DNA of 64,000 nucleotides from Actinoplanes oryzae (GCF_030757795.1 NZ_JAUQWH010000018.1:1-64000); one strand, 5' to 3'. Positions 33,931 to 42,290 are shown, counted from the stretch's first letter. Numbers and translations are program-made. Notes: generated by a model from the sequence alone, not told the origin.

Positions 33931-36591
33931 TCAGGCCCCTTCACGGGTACGGTCCACATCCACCAACGCACTCCTCCACACACCGGCGCCGTCATTTCGC
34001 TCAGCGGCGTTCTGCTCGTTCGCGCACCTCGCACCGCCGCGGGCACTGCCTTCGGGCGGCCCGGCGGGGACCGCTGTGGCCACGCCTCGCACGCCACGAT
34101 CGCGGGCACTGCCTTCGGGACGCCCGGCAGCGCCGACCGTGACGGTCGCCCCTCGGCCGCGACCACTTCGCTGCCCGGCGTTCTCATCACTCGCTTCGTC
34201 CCCGGGGGCGCCGGCACCGCCCCTTCCGGCGCCGGCCATGCGCTCGGTGGCGTTTTGCGCCGCATCAACGTCGATCCGCCCGGCGGCGACCGCTGTGGCC
34301 ACGCCTGGCACGCCACCATCGCGAGCGTCGCCTTCGGTCCGCACGGCGGCGCCGGCCGCTGTCGCCACGCCCCGCACGCCACCATCGCGAGCGTCGCCTT
34401 CGGTGGGCCCGGCGGCGCCGGCCGCTGTCGTCATGCTCCGCACGCCACCGCCAATTCGCTCACCGGCGGTTTGTTCGTTCGCGCAGTTCTCGGCGGGAGC
34501 CGTGGGGCCGGCGACGCGGGTGATGGCGACCGCGCACGCCTTGAAGGCCGGCATGCGCGAGTGCGGGTCGAGCGCCGGGTCGGTGAGCACATTGGTGCCG
34601 TACCAGTGAAAGGGCGCGAAGATCGTGTCCGGCCGCACGCCGGGATCGCACCGGGCGCGCATCCGGGCGGCGCCGCGCCGGGTGCGCAGCTCGACCCAGT
34701 CGCCGTTCGCGATGCCGTGCCGCCGGGCCAGGTCGGGGTGCAGCTCCGCCACGGGCTCCGGCGCGGCGGCGTCGAGCTCCTTGACCCGGCGCGTCTGCGT
34801 CCCGCTCTGGTACTGCCGCATGAGGCGCCCGGTCGTCAGCACGTACGGGAACCGGCGGTCGGGCGTCTCGTGCGGGTCGCGGTGCTCGGCCCGGTGGAAG
34901 CGCGCCCGCCCGTCGGGGGTCGGGAAGCCGTCCGCGAACAGCCGCGGCGTCCCGGGGTGGTCCTCCGCCGGGCACGGCCAGAAAACGCCGTTCTCGCTGT
35001 CGATCCGCTCATACGTGATGCCGGCGTAGTCCGCGATGCCCCCGGCGCTGGCCCGCCGCAGCTCCTCGAACACCTCGCGCGGCCGGTCGCTGAAGTACTG
35101 CCCGCGCCCGAGCCGGTCCGCCAGCCCCTTCAGGACCTGCAGATCCGTGCGCACGTCGCCGGGCGGCGGCAGCGCCCTCCTGCGCCTGATCACGCGGCCT
35201 TCGAGGTTCGTCATCGTGCCCTCTTCCTCGGCCCACTGGGCGGTCGGCAGCACGACGTCGGCGAGCGCGGCCGTCTCGGAGAGGAAGATGTCGGAGACCA
35301 CGAGCAGATCGAGCGAACGCAACCGATCGAGCATGCGCGAACTGTGCGGGGCGGACACCGCGATGTTGCTCGCGAGCACCAGCAGCACGCGGACGCCGCC
35401 GGGGGTGCCGAGCCGGTCGAGCATCTCGTACGCGGACAGCCCCGGCCGGGGCAGCTCCCCGGCGTCGATGCCCCACACCCCAGCGACGTGCGCGCGGGCC
35501 GCCGGGTCGTCGAGCCGCCGGTAGCCCGGGAGCTGGTCGGCCTTCTGCCCGTGCTCCCGGCCGCCCTGCCCGTTGCCCTGCCCGGTGATCGTGCCGTAGC
35601 CCTCGTTCGGCCGGCCCACGAGCCCGAGCGCGAGCGCGAGGTTGAGCCACGCCTGCGCGGTGTCCGTACCGTTGCTGTGCTGTTCCGCTCCCCGGGCGGT
35701 GAGGATCATCGACGGCCGCGCCGAAGCGAGCAGACGCACACATTCGCGCATGTCCGTTTCGCTCACGCCGGTCATCCGCTCGACGCGCTGCGGCCAGTAG
35801 CGGGTGACCGCCGCGCGCACGGCGTCGAAGCCGGTCGTCCGCTCGCGGATGAACGCCTCGTCGATCAGCCCCTCCCGGACCGCGATGTGCAGCAGGCCGT
35901 TGGCCAGCGCCAGGTCCGTGCCGGGCAGCGGTTGCAGGTGGAGGTACGCGTCCCGGGCCGTCGCCGTCCGCCGCGGATCCACCACGATGTGCCGCGACCC
36001 GGCCGTCCGCCCCGCGTCCAGGTACTGCATCGACGGCGGCATCGCGTCCGCCGGATTGGCGCCGACGAGCATGAGCGTCTGCGCGCGGGCGACATCCTCG
36101 AGCGGGAACGGCAGCCCCCGGTCGACGCCGAACGACCTGTTCGCGGCCGTCGCCGCCGACGACATGCAGAAGCGTCCGTTGTAGTCGATCGCCGACGACC
36201 GCAGCGCGACCCGCACGAACTTCCCGAGCGTGTACGCCTTCTCGTTCGTCAGCCCGCCGCCCCCGAACGCGCCGACGCTGTCCCGCCCGTACTCCCGCTG
36301 GCTGCGCCGGATCGCCTCGGCGATCACGCCGAGCGCCTCGTCCCACGACGCCGGCCGCAACGGGCCGCCCTTGCGATCGCGCACCAGCGGCGTGAGCAGC
36401 CGATCCTCGTGCCCGAGCAGCTCGCCGGCGGTCCAGCCCTTGGCGCAGAGCCCGCCGCGGTTCACGGGGAAGTCCGCCGGCTCCAGCTGCACGAGCTGCC
36501 TGCGGTCCTCGACCTGCAGGGTCATGCCGCACTGCAACGCGCAGTACGGGCAATGCGTCTCGGTCACCGTCACAGGAACGATGCTCGTCAC
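33931..36591 (-). CDS. Assimilatory nitrate reductase with repetitive C-terminal tail
   Basis: An 886-residue molybdopterin oxidoreductase. N-terminal [4Fe-4S] ligands C-x2-C-x3-C (CPYCALQCGM) and GLCAKG are present, then the bis-MGD catalytic domains and a C-terminal molydopterin dinucleotide-binding domain (about 580-700). It reduces nitrate to nitrite as a NasC/NarB-type enzyme. It is followed by a Gly/Ala/Arg-rich tail of about 175 residues built from degenerate repeats (AAGAAGPTEGDARDGGVRG and variants) which such enzymes do not normally have. The frame stays open through the tail and its TGA is one base from the nirB ATG. So the tail is probably translated, or was inserted without breaking coupling. 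GTG start. Confidence 0.92.
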   Translation of the reverse strand: MTSIVPVTVTETHCPYCALQCGMTLQVEDRRQLVQLEPADFPVNRGGLCAKGWTAGELLGHEDRLLTPLVRDRKGGPLRPASWDEALGVIAEAIRRSQREYGRDSVGAFGGGGLTNEKAYTLGKFVRVALRSSAIDYNGRFCMSSAATAANRSFGVDRGLPFPLEDVARAQTLMLVGANPADAMPPSMQYLDAGRTAGSRHIVVDPRRTATARDAYLHLQPLPGTDLALANGLLHIAVREGLIDEAFIRERTTGFDAVRAAVTRYWPQRVERMTGVSETDMRECVRLLASARPSMILTARGAEQHSNGTDTAQAWLNLALALGLVGRPNEGYGTITGQGNGQGGREHGQKADQLPGYRRLDDPAARAHVAGVWGIDAGELPRPGLSAYEMLDRLGTPGGVRVLLVLASNIAVSAPHSSRMLDRLRSLDLLVVSDIFLSETAALADVVLPTAQWAEEEGTMTNLEGRVIRRRRALPPPGDVRTDLQVLKGLADRLGRGQYFSDRPREVFEELRRASAGGIADYAGITYERIDSENGVFWPCPAEDHPGTPRLFADGFPTPDGRARFHRAEHRDPHETPDRRFPYVLTTGRLMRQYQSGTQTRRVKELDAAAPEPVAELHPDLARRHGIANGDWVELRTRRGAARMRARCDPGVRPDTIFAPFHWYGTNVLTDPALDPHSRMPAFKACAVAITRVAGPTAPAENCANEQTAGERIGGGVRSMTTAAGAAGPTEGDARDGGVRGVATAAGAAVRTEGDARDGGVPGVATAVAAGRIDVDAAQNATERMAGAGRGGAGAPGDEASDENAGQRSGRGRGATVTVGAAGRPEGSARDRGVRGVATAVPAGPPEGSARGGARCANEQNAAERNDGAGVWRSALVDVDRTREGA
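33971..34490. repeat. Degenerate in-frame repeats at the 3' end of the nitrate reductase gene
   Basis: On the plus strand, units resembling CACGCCACCATCGCGAGCG followed by TCGCCTTCGGTC recur at least five times between 34036 and 34440. The outer borders (33991-34030 and 34450-34490) are related to each other: both contain TCGCTCA-C/G-CGGCG-x-T-x-TG then TCGTTCGCGCA. The repeats encode the extra C-terminal tail of the reductase in frame. Confidence 0.75.
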
Positions 36592-36642
36592 TGCGCGTTT
36601 CGTTCATTCGCGCAGAACAGTTGCCACCCTGTTCGGAAGTTC

Positions 36643-37452
36643 CTACAACGCGCCGGAGATCATTGTGAGGTCGCGGTAGCGGGCGAGCACCAGCTCCTCG
36701 ACGGCCGGCTCCGCGCACAGCGGCGGCGTCACGACGTCGGCCCCGGCGCGGTGCAGGGAGCGGTAGAACAACCCCTCGGCCAGCAGGTACGCCGCCACGG
36801 TGATCTTCCGCGCCCCGGCTGCCCGCAGCTCGGCCACCACGTCGGGGACCCGCCGCTCGTCACCCGACGCGTAGGCGACCGTGGCCCCGAGCTCGGCGGC
36901 GACGCTGTCCACCGAGGCCCGCCAACCGGGATCCGACGAGCCGGCCGCGGCGAGCACGATCGCCTCGGCTGCCGCCGCGCGCTGATCAGCGACACGTCCG
37001 CGCATGGGCTGGTCGGCGACACGGCCGCGCGTGCGCTGAGCGGCGACACGGCCGCGCATGGGCTGAACGGCGACACGGCCGCGCATGGGCTGAGCGGCGA
37101 CACGGCCGCGCATGGGCTGGTCGGCGACACGTCCGCGCGTGTGCTGGGCGAGCAGCCCGGTCAGCACGGGATCGGGTCCGAGCGGCGGGGCGACGAGCGC
37201 GCCGGCCCGCTCGGCGGCGCGGGCGATGTCCACCCGTACGTGATAGCCGGCCGACAGCAGCAACGGGACGATCACCGTGCCGGGCCGGGGGATCGCCTCC
37301 CCCACGTACGGCTGCTGCACGTCCACGTAGGCCAGCCGCACGTCCACGTCCGGGGCGCGGCACGCCACCCGGTCGACCAGGGCGCGGATCTGCTCCTGCC
37401 CCGCCGCGGACCGCGTACCGTGGGCCACGGCGAGCAGCACGGGCGCGCTCAT
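36643..37452 (-). CDS. Sirohydrochlorin chelatase (CbiX/SirB-like) with internal repeat insert
   Basis: A 269-residue protein with two CbiX-type chelatase halves (VAHGTRS near the N terminus; LAAAGSSDPGWR in the second half). It should insert Fe2+ into sirohydrochlorin to make the siroheme needed by nirB. Between the halves, residues 105-158 are six tandem nine-residue units (MRGRVAAQP and variants) that are not part of the family fold. The ATG overlaps the stop codon of the upstream regulator gene by four bases. The nitrate reductase start follows after 51 bases. Confidence 0.88.
   Translation of the reverse strand: MSAPVLLAVAHGTRSAAGQEQIRALVDRVACRAPDVDVRLAYVDVQQPYVGEAIPRPGTVIVPLLLSAGYHVRVDIARAAERAGALVAPPLGPDPVLTGLLAQHTRGRVADQPMRGRVAAQPMRGRVAVQPMRGRVAAQRTRGRVADQPMRGRVADQRAAAAEAIVLAAAGSSDPGWRASVDSVAAELGATVAYASGDERRVPDVVAELRAAGARKITVAAYLLAEGLFYRSLHRAGADVVTPPLCAEPAVEELVLARYRDLTMISGAL
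36979..37140. repeat. Six in-frame 27-bp repeats inside the chelatase gene
   Basis: Six units of 27 bp with plus-strand core GGCGACACGGCCGCGCATGG, each encoding nine residues (T/M-RGRVA-x-Q-x). The unit length is a multiple of three, so copy number can change without a frameshift. Confidence 0.88.
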
Positions 37453-38570
37453 GCCGGCTCGTCCACGCGCAGCCGGTAGCCCCGCTTGACGACCGTCTCG
37501 ATGTGGCCGCCGCTGCCGAGCGCCGTCCGCAGCCGGGCGATGGCGACGTCGACGGCGTGCCCGTCGGTGCCCCGGGGCAGCGCCGCCGCCAGCCGGTCCT
37601 TCGGCACCACCGCGCCGGGGCGCTCGGCCAGGGACGACAGGATGGCCATGGCGGCGGGCGCCAGCGTCTGCAGGCGGTTGTCGACGACGACGGCGTGGCC
37701 GCGGATCTCCAGCTGCTCCCCGGCGACCGAGAGCCGGGCGGCCCGCCGCGGCAGCTCGTCGGTGACGATCTTGACAAGCGCGCCCAGCCGGGAGCGCTGC
37801 GGGACGACGACGGGTACGTCCTCCCGCACGAGCGGCGCCGCGGTGACCGGCCCGACGCACGCCGCCATCGTCGCGCCCCGGAACTGCGCGAGCACCCCGG
37901 CGGCCTCGTCCCCGGCGATGTCGAGCAGCGCCTGCACCGCCGGTGAGCTGGTGAAGGTCACGGCGTCGATCTGGCCGGCAGTCACCTGGCCGACGAGCCG
38001 CTTGACCGGCGTGACGTCCGCCGGGCGCGTCCATCGGTACACGGGGATCTCCACCACGGCAGCCCCGGCCGCCCGCAACGCGCCCGTGAACTCCGCCTGC
38101 GGCCCGCCGTGCAGCTGCACCGCGATCCGCCGGCCGGCGATGCCCTGGGCCAGCAGCCGTTCCAGGATCTCCTCCGACGACTCGGTCGCCGCCGACCACT
38201 CCTCGCTCAGGGCGGCCGCCCGGATCGCCCCGCACGGTTTCGCCCCGCGCGCAATCAGTCGTGCGCGCCTGAGCGCCACGCGCAACGTGTCCCCCATCCC
38301 CCAGCCCTCGGCCGCCTCCAGCCAGCCCCGGAACCCGATCCCGGTGGTGGCGACGACAATGTCCGGAGCCAGCCCGACGCAGGCCACGGTCGCAGCGTGC
38401 AGCGCCTCGTCGTCGCCGAGCGGCACGATGGTGAGCGCGGGCGCGACGACAACCCGGGCGCCGCGCCGCTCCAGCAGCGCGGCCAGCTCCTCCCGCCGCC
38501 GCTCCGCGGTCACCGCCACGGTGAAGCCCGCGAGCGGCCCGGGCCCGGCGGCGATCTGTTCGGAGGTCAC
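37449..38570 (-). CDS. nnaR: Uroporphyrinogen-III synthase domain transcriptional regulator (NnaR-like)
   Basis: A 373-residue protein with an N-terminal uroporphyrinogen-III synthase (HemD) domain (about 12-265) and a C-terminal OmpR-type winged helix (about 280-370; HAVVVDNRLQTLAPAAMAILSSL, VAIARLRTALG, VVKRGYRLRV). This architecture is that of NnaR, the nitrate/nitrite assimilation regulator of Streptomyces and Mycobacterium, which acts with GlnR. Being first in an operon with chelatase, nitrate reductase, nirBD and narK supports the name. GTG start; a GlnR-box-like array is 34 bases upstream. Whether it keeps HemD enzyme activity cannot be told. Confidence 0.9.
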   Translation of the reverse strand: MTSEQIAAGPGPLAGFTVAVTAERRREELAALLERRGARVVVAPALTIVPLGDDEALHAATVACVGLAPDIVVATTGIGFRGWLEAAEGWGMGDTLRVALRRARLIARGAKPCGAIRAAALSEEWSAATESSEEILERLLAQGIAGRRIAVQLHGGPQAEFTGALRAAGAAVVEIPVYRWTRPADVTPVKRLVGQVTAGQIDAVTFTSSPAVQALLDIAGDEAAGVLAQFRGATMAACVGPVTAAPLVREDVPVVVPQRSRLGALVKIVTDELPRRAARLSVAGEQLEIRGHAVVVDNRLQTLAPAAMAILSSLAERPGAVVPKDRLAAALPRGTDGHAVDVAIARLRTALGSGGHIETVVKRGYRLRVDEPA

Positions 38571-38603
38571 CGCACGATGCTCGCCACCAGCTATTTCGCC
38601 CGC

Positions 38604-38641
38604 GGTGCCACCCTGTTTCCCCACTGTCAACGCGGTGTCAC
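38604..38641 (-). promoter_or_regulatory. GlnR-box-like site upstream of nnaR
   Basis: On the minus strand four five-base half sites occur at exact 11-base intervals: GTGAC-N6-TTGAC-N6-GAAAC-N6-GCACC. The GlnR consensus is gTnAC-N6-GaAAC repeated twice. Periodicity and position (34-71 bases before the start codon of the first nitrate gene) agree, although two half sites deviate. Confidence 0.6.
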
Positions 38642-38659
38642 AACCCGACGTCCCCCGAT

Positions 38660-38939
38660 GTGAGGACTCGATCAACCCGCCCGGCCCCGCCCGCCCACGG
38701 CGCCGGAACCGCCGCCGGCCCGCCACCCGCCGCACCCAACCCCGACACCCGGTCCGCCTCACGCCACGCCCGGATCCGCCACACGTCCGCCTCACGCTAC
38801 GCAGGCCGGGGCAGGGTAGTCCCGGGCCGGCCAGCAGCACGGCAGCACGGCAAACCACCCCGACGACCCGAGCACCCGAAATCCGGCGACGCGGACGCAC
38901 ATCCACCGCGACGACCCGAGCGCACGACAACCCGGCAAC
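38660..38939. other. Low-complexity GC-rich intergenic DNA
   Basis: No credible gene. It contains degenerate runs of CCGCC, CACCC and CGACGACCCG-type words that grade into the minisatellite at 38940. Several frames stay open only because the sequence is almost free of A/T. Confidence 0.5.
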
Positions 38940-39265
38940 GCGAACGCGCGTCACCGCGACGACCCGGGCACGACGGCCCGGGCGCGCGACGGCACGGCGG
39001 CGCGAACGCGCGTCACCGCGACGACCCGGGCACGACGGCTCGGGCGCGCGACGGCACGACGGCACGACGGCTCGGACGCGCGACGGCACGACGGCCCGGA
39101 CGCGCGACGGCACGACGGCACGACGGCCCGGACGCGCGACGGCACGACGGCACGACGGCTCGGACGCGCGACGGCACGACGGCTCGGGCGCGCGACGGCA
39201 CGACGGCTCGGGCGCGCGACGGCACGACGGCTCGGGCGCGCGACGGCACGGCGGCGCGGGCGCTC
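38940..39265. repeat. 24-bp minisatellite between nnaR and the radical SAM gene
   Basis: The block begins with a direct duplication of about 60 bp (38940 and 39002). Then follow about ten degenerate copies of a 24-bp unit, GCGCGACGGCACGACGGCTC plus GGGC or GGAC, with an inner 8-bp periodicity (GACGGCAC, GACGGCTC). Units touch without spacers, so this is not a CRISPR array. It lies between two divergent genes. Confidence 0.85.
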
Positions 39266-39306
39266 GGACGGGTGATGCCGGCGCCGGGTGCTGGCAGGAT
39301 GCTCGC

Positions 39307-40665
39307 ATGGATCTGGTTCTCGTGCTGCGGTACCGGAAGGCGGTCACCTACGGCTTCCACGTCCTGCTCGGCGCGCTCGAGACGCACGACACCGCGACGC
39401 GCTACGACGTGCGGTTCGCGAATACTCCCGAGGAGACCGCGGCGGAGATCCGGGCCGGGGTGGCCGCCGGTGCGCGAGTGCTGGTGCTGTGGTCGTTCTA
39501 TTCGCCTGATGCGGACACGCTCGCACAAGAACTGCGCGACATTCGCTCAATCGCGGACGCCCCCTCGGTCCTGCGCTCGGCCCAGGGACCCTCGGTCACG
39601 CACCTCGCCGGTGGGGTGCACGCGACCGCCGAGCCGGTGCAGACGCTCGACGCGGGGTGGGACGTCGCGGCGCTCGGCGAGGGCGAGACCACGCTGCTCA
39701 GCCTCGTCGACGCGGCCGGCGACCCGGCGGGGATCCCCGGTCTGGCCTATCGCGACGCCGCCGGCACCCTTGTCCGTACGGGCAAAGCGAAGCAGCGTCC
39801 CCTCGACGACTTCCGCGGTTTCTCGCCCCGGTGGAACCGCTACAACGCACTGGAGATCACGCGGGGCTGCGTCTACGCGTGCCGGTTCTGTCAGACGCCG
39901 TTCATGTTCTCGGCGCGGTTCCGGCATCGGAGCATCGGCAACGTACGCTGGCACGTGGACAAGATGCGCGAACGCTCATTGCGCGACGTTCGTTTCATCA
40001 CGCCGACCGCCCTGTCGTACGGCAGCCAGACCGAGGACCCGAACCTGGACGCCGTCGAGGAGCTGCTCGCCACGTGCCGGGAGGGGATCGGGCCGCGCGG
40101 GCGGGTGTTCTTCGGGTCGTTCCCGAGCGAGATCCGGCCCGAGCACGTGAGCCGGGAGGCACTGCGGCTGGTCCGCAAGTACTGCGACAACACCAACATC
40201 ATCGTCGGCGCGCAGTCCGGCTCGGACCGGGTGCTCGGCGCGGCCAAGCGGGGGCACGGCACCGAGGAGGTACGCCGGGCGGTGCGCCTCGGCGTCGAGG
40301 AGGGCTTCCGGATCAACGTCGACATGATCTTCGGCATGCCGGGCGAGGACCGGGCGGACGTCGACGCCTCGCTCTCCCTCGCCCGCGACCTGGCCGACCT
40401 GGGCGCCCGCATCCACGCGCACACCTTCATGCCCCTGCCCGGCACCCCGTGGCGCGACGCCCCGCCCGGCGACGTCGACCCGGCGACCATCTCCGAGGTG
40501 GACCGTCTCTCCCGGCGCGGCGCCCTCTACGGACACTGGCAGAAGCAACGCGACCACGCCGCCCGCCTGGCCGCCGCCGCCGAGGCCTACCCCCGCCCGG
40601 GCCGCAGCCGCACGATCCTCCCCACGCTCCCGCCCGACCACCCCAAGCCCACCCGCGCGGAGTGA
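39307..40665 (+). CDS. B12-binding domain radical SAM protein (TIGR04013-like)
   Basis: A 452-residue protein with an N-terminal cobalamin-binding-like Rossmann domain (about 1-145) and a radical SAM domain with C-x3-C-x2-C in GCVYACRFC. Downstream features include FGSFPSEIRPEHVS, NTNIIVGAQSGSDRVL and INVDMIFGMPGE. The whole fits the MJ_1487/TIGR04013 family, whose substrate is not known. The classical DxHxxG cobalamin motif is not seen. ATG at 39307; the frame is open far upstream only because of the minisatellite. It is divergent from nnaR, and the link to nitrate metabolism is unclear. Confidence 0.88.
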   Translation: MDLVLVLRYRKAVTYGFHVLLGALETHDTATRYDVRFANTPEETAAEIRAGVAAGARVLVLWSFYSPDADTLAQELRDIRSIADAPSVLRSAQGPSVTHLAGGVHATAEPVQTLDAGWDVAALGEGETTLLSLVDAAGDPAGIPGLAYRDAAGTLVRTGKAKQRPLDDFRGFSPRWNRYNALEITRGCVYACRFCQTPFMFSARFRHRSIGNVRWHVDKMRERSLRDVRFITPTALSYGSQTEDPNLDAVEELLATCREGIGPRGRVFFGSFPSEIRPEHVSREALRLVRKYCDNTNIIVGAQSGSDRVLGAAKRGHGTEEVRRAVRLGVEEGFRINVDMIFGMPGEDRADVDASLSLARDLADLGARIHAHTFMPLPGTPWRDAPPGDVDPATISEVDRLSRRGALYGHWQKQRDHAARLAAAAEAYPRPGRSRTILPTLPPDHPKPTRAE

Positions 40666-40974
40666 GCGCCCACGCGAGCGCCCGAAAACCCTCCCGCGCC
40701 AAGCGACCGCCCACATGAGCGAACACGCGAGTGTGCAACGTCCAGACGCGAGAAGTGCAGGCGCGGAGGGAGCGGAACGCGCAAATGCGCAAACCGCACC
40801 TGACGCGGTCTGCACGTTCGCTCAGCGGGCGGCGAGGAAGCGTCCCAACTCAGCGGGCCGCGAGGCGCGCCGCGAGGAAGGCGCCCCAACTCAGCGCGCG
40901 GCGAGGAGGCGCCCCAATCTCAGCGCGCCGTGAGGAGGCGCCTTCCTCAGCGGGCGGCGAGATGGCGCCCCATC
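40666..40974. repeat. 28-bp degenerate repeats copied from the 3' end of the threonine-synthase-like gene
   Basis: From about 40820 to 40985 five or six imperfect units of the form CTCAGCGGGCGGCGAGGAGG plus CGCCCCAA follow one another. The last unit is the end of the minus-strand gene itself (codons for MGRLLAAR and stop). The earlier part (40666-40820) is GC-rich with short words such as ATGAGCGAACACGCGAG and no credible gene. Confidence 0.78.
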
Positions 40975-42099
40975 TCAGCGGGCCGCGAGGAGGCGGCCCA
41001 TCGTGTCGGCCGACTTGAGGGCCGTGCCGGTGAGGATCACCACGACGGTCTGCCCGGGGATCAGGTCGCCGCGCGCCGCGAAGTCGCGGAGGGCCGGCAG
41101 GACGATCGCGCTCGTCGGCTCGGCGTAGAGGCCGCGGCCGGCCAGCTCGAACGCCGCCGGGGCGATGGCCTCTTCCGGGACCGCGGACATGGCGCCCCCG
41201 GAGGTGCGGACGGCGGCGAGCACCTCTCGGTCGCGGATGGGGCGGGCGATGGACGTACCCTCCGCAATCGTGGGTGACCACTCCCCAGGGGTAACCGTGT
41301 CGCGGCCCGCAGCGAACGCCGAAGCGAGGGGGCTGCACCGGGCGGGCTGCGCGACGAGGAGCCGCGGCCGGCGGGTGATGGCGCCCGACGCGAGCAGCTC
41401 GCCGAAGCCCAGGTGCAGCCCGAGCACGAGGCTGCCCGCCCCGCACGGCAGGACGACCGCGTCGGGTGCGTCGAAGCCCAGGTCCTCCCAGATCTCGTAC
41501 GCCAGCAGCTTGGTCCCCTGCAGGAAGAACGGATGCCAGTTGTGGCTCGCGTAGAAGACCCCGGCCGAGCGCCGCACCGCCTCGTCCGCCGTGGCCTGGC
41601 GGCTGCCCGGGATCAGCTCGACCGTGGCGCCGTGCACGCGGCTCTGCTGGATCTTCGCCGGTGACGTGGACTCCGGGGCGAGGATCGTCGCGCGGATGCC
41701 GGCCGCCGCCGCGTAGGCCGCGACCGACGAGCCGCCGTTGCCGCTGCTGTCCTCGAGCATCGCCGGCACGCCCTGCGCGCGCAGCAGCGACATCATCACC
41801 GAGGTGCCGCGGTCCTTGAAGCTGGCGGTCGGATTGAACCATTCCGGTTTGAGCGACACGTGCAGCCCGTCGAGGTCGAACGGCAGCAACGGCGTGCATC
41901 CCTCGCCGAGCGACACCGGCTGCGCGATCCCGTCCGGCAGGGCGGCGGCATAGCGCCACTGCGAGCGTACGTGCGGAGCGATGTCGTCCCGGGTGATCCC
42001 CCGCAGCGGAGTGACCATCAACGGGCTGCCGTCGTCGCCACGCCAGCGTGGTTCGTCGAGGGGGTAGTGGCGGCCGGCGCGGTCTACGAGGGAGGTCAT
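40975..42099 (-). CDS. Threonine synthase-like PLP enzyme
   Basis: A 374-residue fold-type II PLP enzyme. The PLP lysine is in NPTASFKDRGTS, the phosphate-binding loop is SSGNGGSSVAAYAA, and the C-terminal region keeps the usual G-rich loop (VVILTGTALKSAD). It would convert phosphohomoserine to threonine or act on a related substrate. Because hom and thrB are not nearby and the sequence is compact, a different beta-substrate is possible. The final eight codons are reiterated downstream of its stop codon. Confidence 0.82.
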   Translation of the reverse strand: MTSLVDRAGRHYPLDEPRWRGDDGSPLMVTPLRGITRDDIAPHVRSQWRYAAALPDGIAQPVSLGEGCTPLLPFDLDGLHVSLKPEWFNPTASFKDRGTSVMMSLLRAQGVPAMLEDSSGNGGSSVAAYAAAAGIRATILAPESTSPAKIQQSRVHGATVELIPGSRQATADEAVRRSAGVFYASHNWHPFFLQGTKLLAYEIWEDLGFDAPDAVVLPCGAGSLVLGLHLGFGELLASGAITRRPRLLVAQPARCSPLASAFAAGRDTVTPGEWSPTIAEGTSIARPIRDREVLAAVRTSGGAMSAVPEEAIAPAAFELAGRGLYAEPTSAIVLPALRDFAARGDLIPGQTVVVILTGTALKSADTMGRLLAAR

Positions 42100-42127
42100 G
42101 CGATCACCATATTTTTTCGGCGAGGGA

Positions 42128-42154
42128 CTGGCACTCGCCGGGTCGTAGTGCTAA
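42128..42154 (+). promoter_or_regulatory. CIRCE-like element (HrcA operator)
   Basis: CTGGCACTC-N9-TAGTGCTAA matches the CIRCE consensus TTAGCACTC-N9-GAGTGCTAA at 15 of 18 positions with the exact nine-base spacer. It lies about 140 bases upstream of the Hsp20 start in the divergent region with the threonine-synthase-like gene. It suggests heat-shock control by HrcA. Confidence 0.78.
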
Positions 42155-42290
42155 AAAATTACTTGTCGCTGCTGCTCAGGCCGTGGTGAGTGCACCTCCC
42201 CCGGGCTGTGCCGTGCGACTGCTTCGGCTCGATCGCCGAGCGCCACACGCCCGCCGGACAGGCCGGCGGGCCGCACGAGGAGGTGGACCC

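Noticed and set aside
33930..34385. Longer N terminus for nirB through the repeat region
   Set aside because: The normal NirB N terminus (RLVVIGNGMAG) starts at 33929 with a ribosome binding site, and the upstream reading is antagonistic to the reductase tail frame.
33808..37479. An open plus-strand frame of about 1220 codons opposite the nitrate reductase and chelatase genes
   Set aside because: It is a shadow of well-supported minus-strand enzymes, and its composition is Arg/Pro/His-rich noise.
38940..39265. CRISPR array
   Set aside because: The repeats touch each other without unique spacers, are degenerate, and no cas gene is present.
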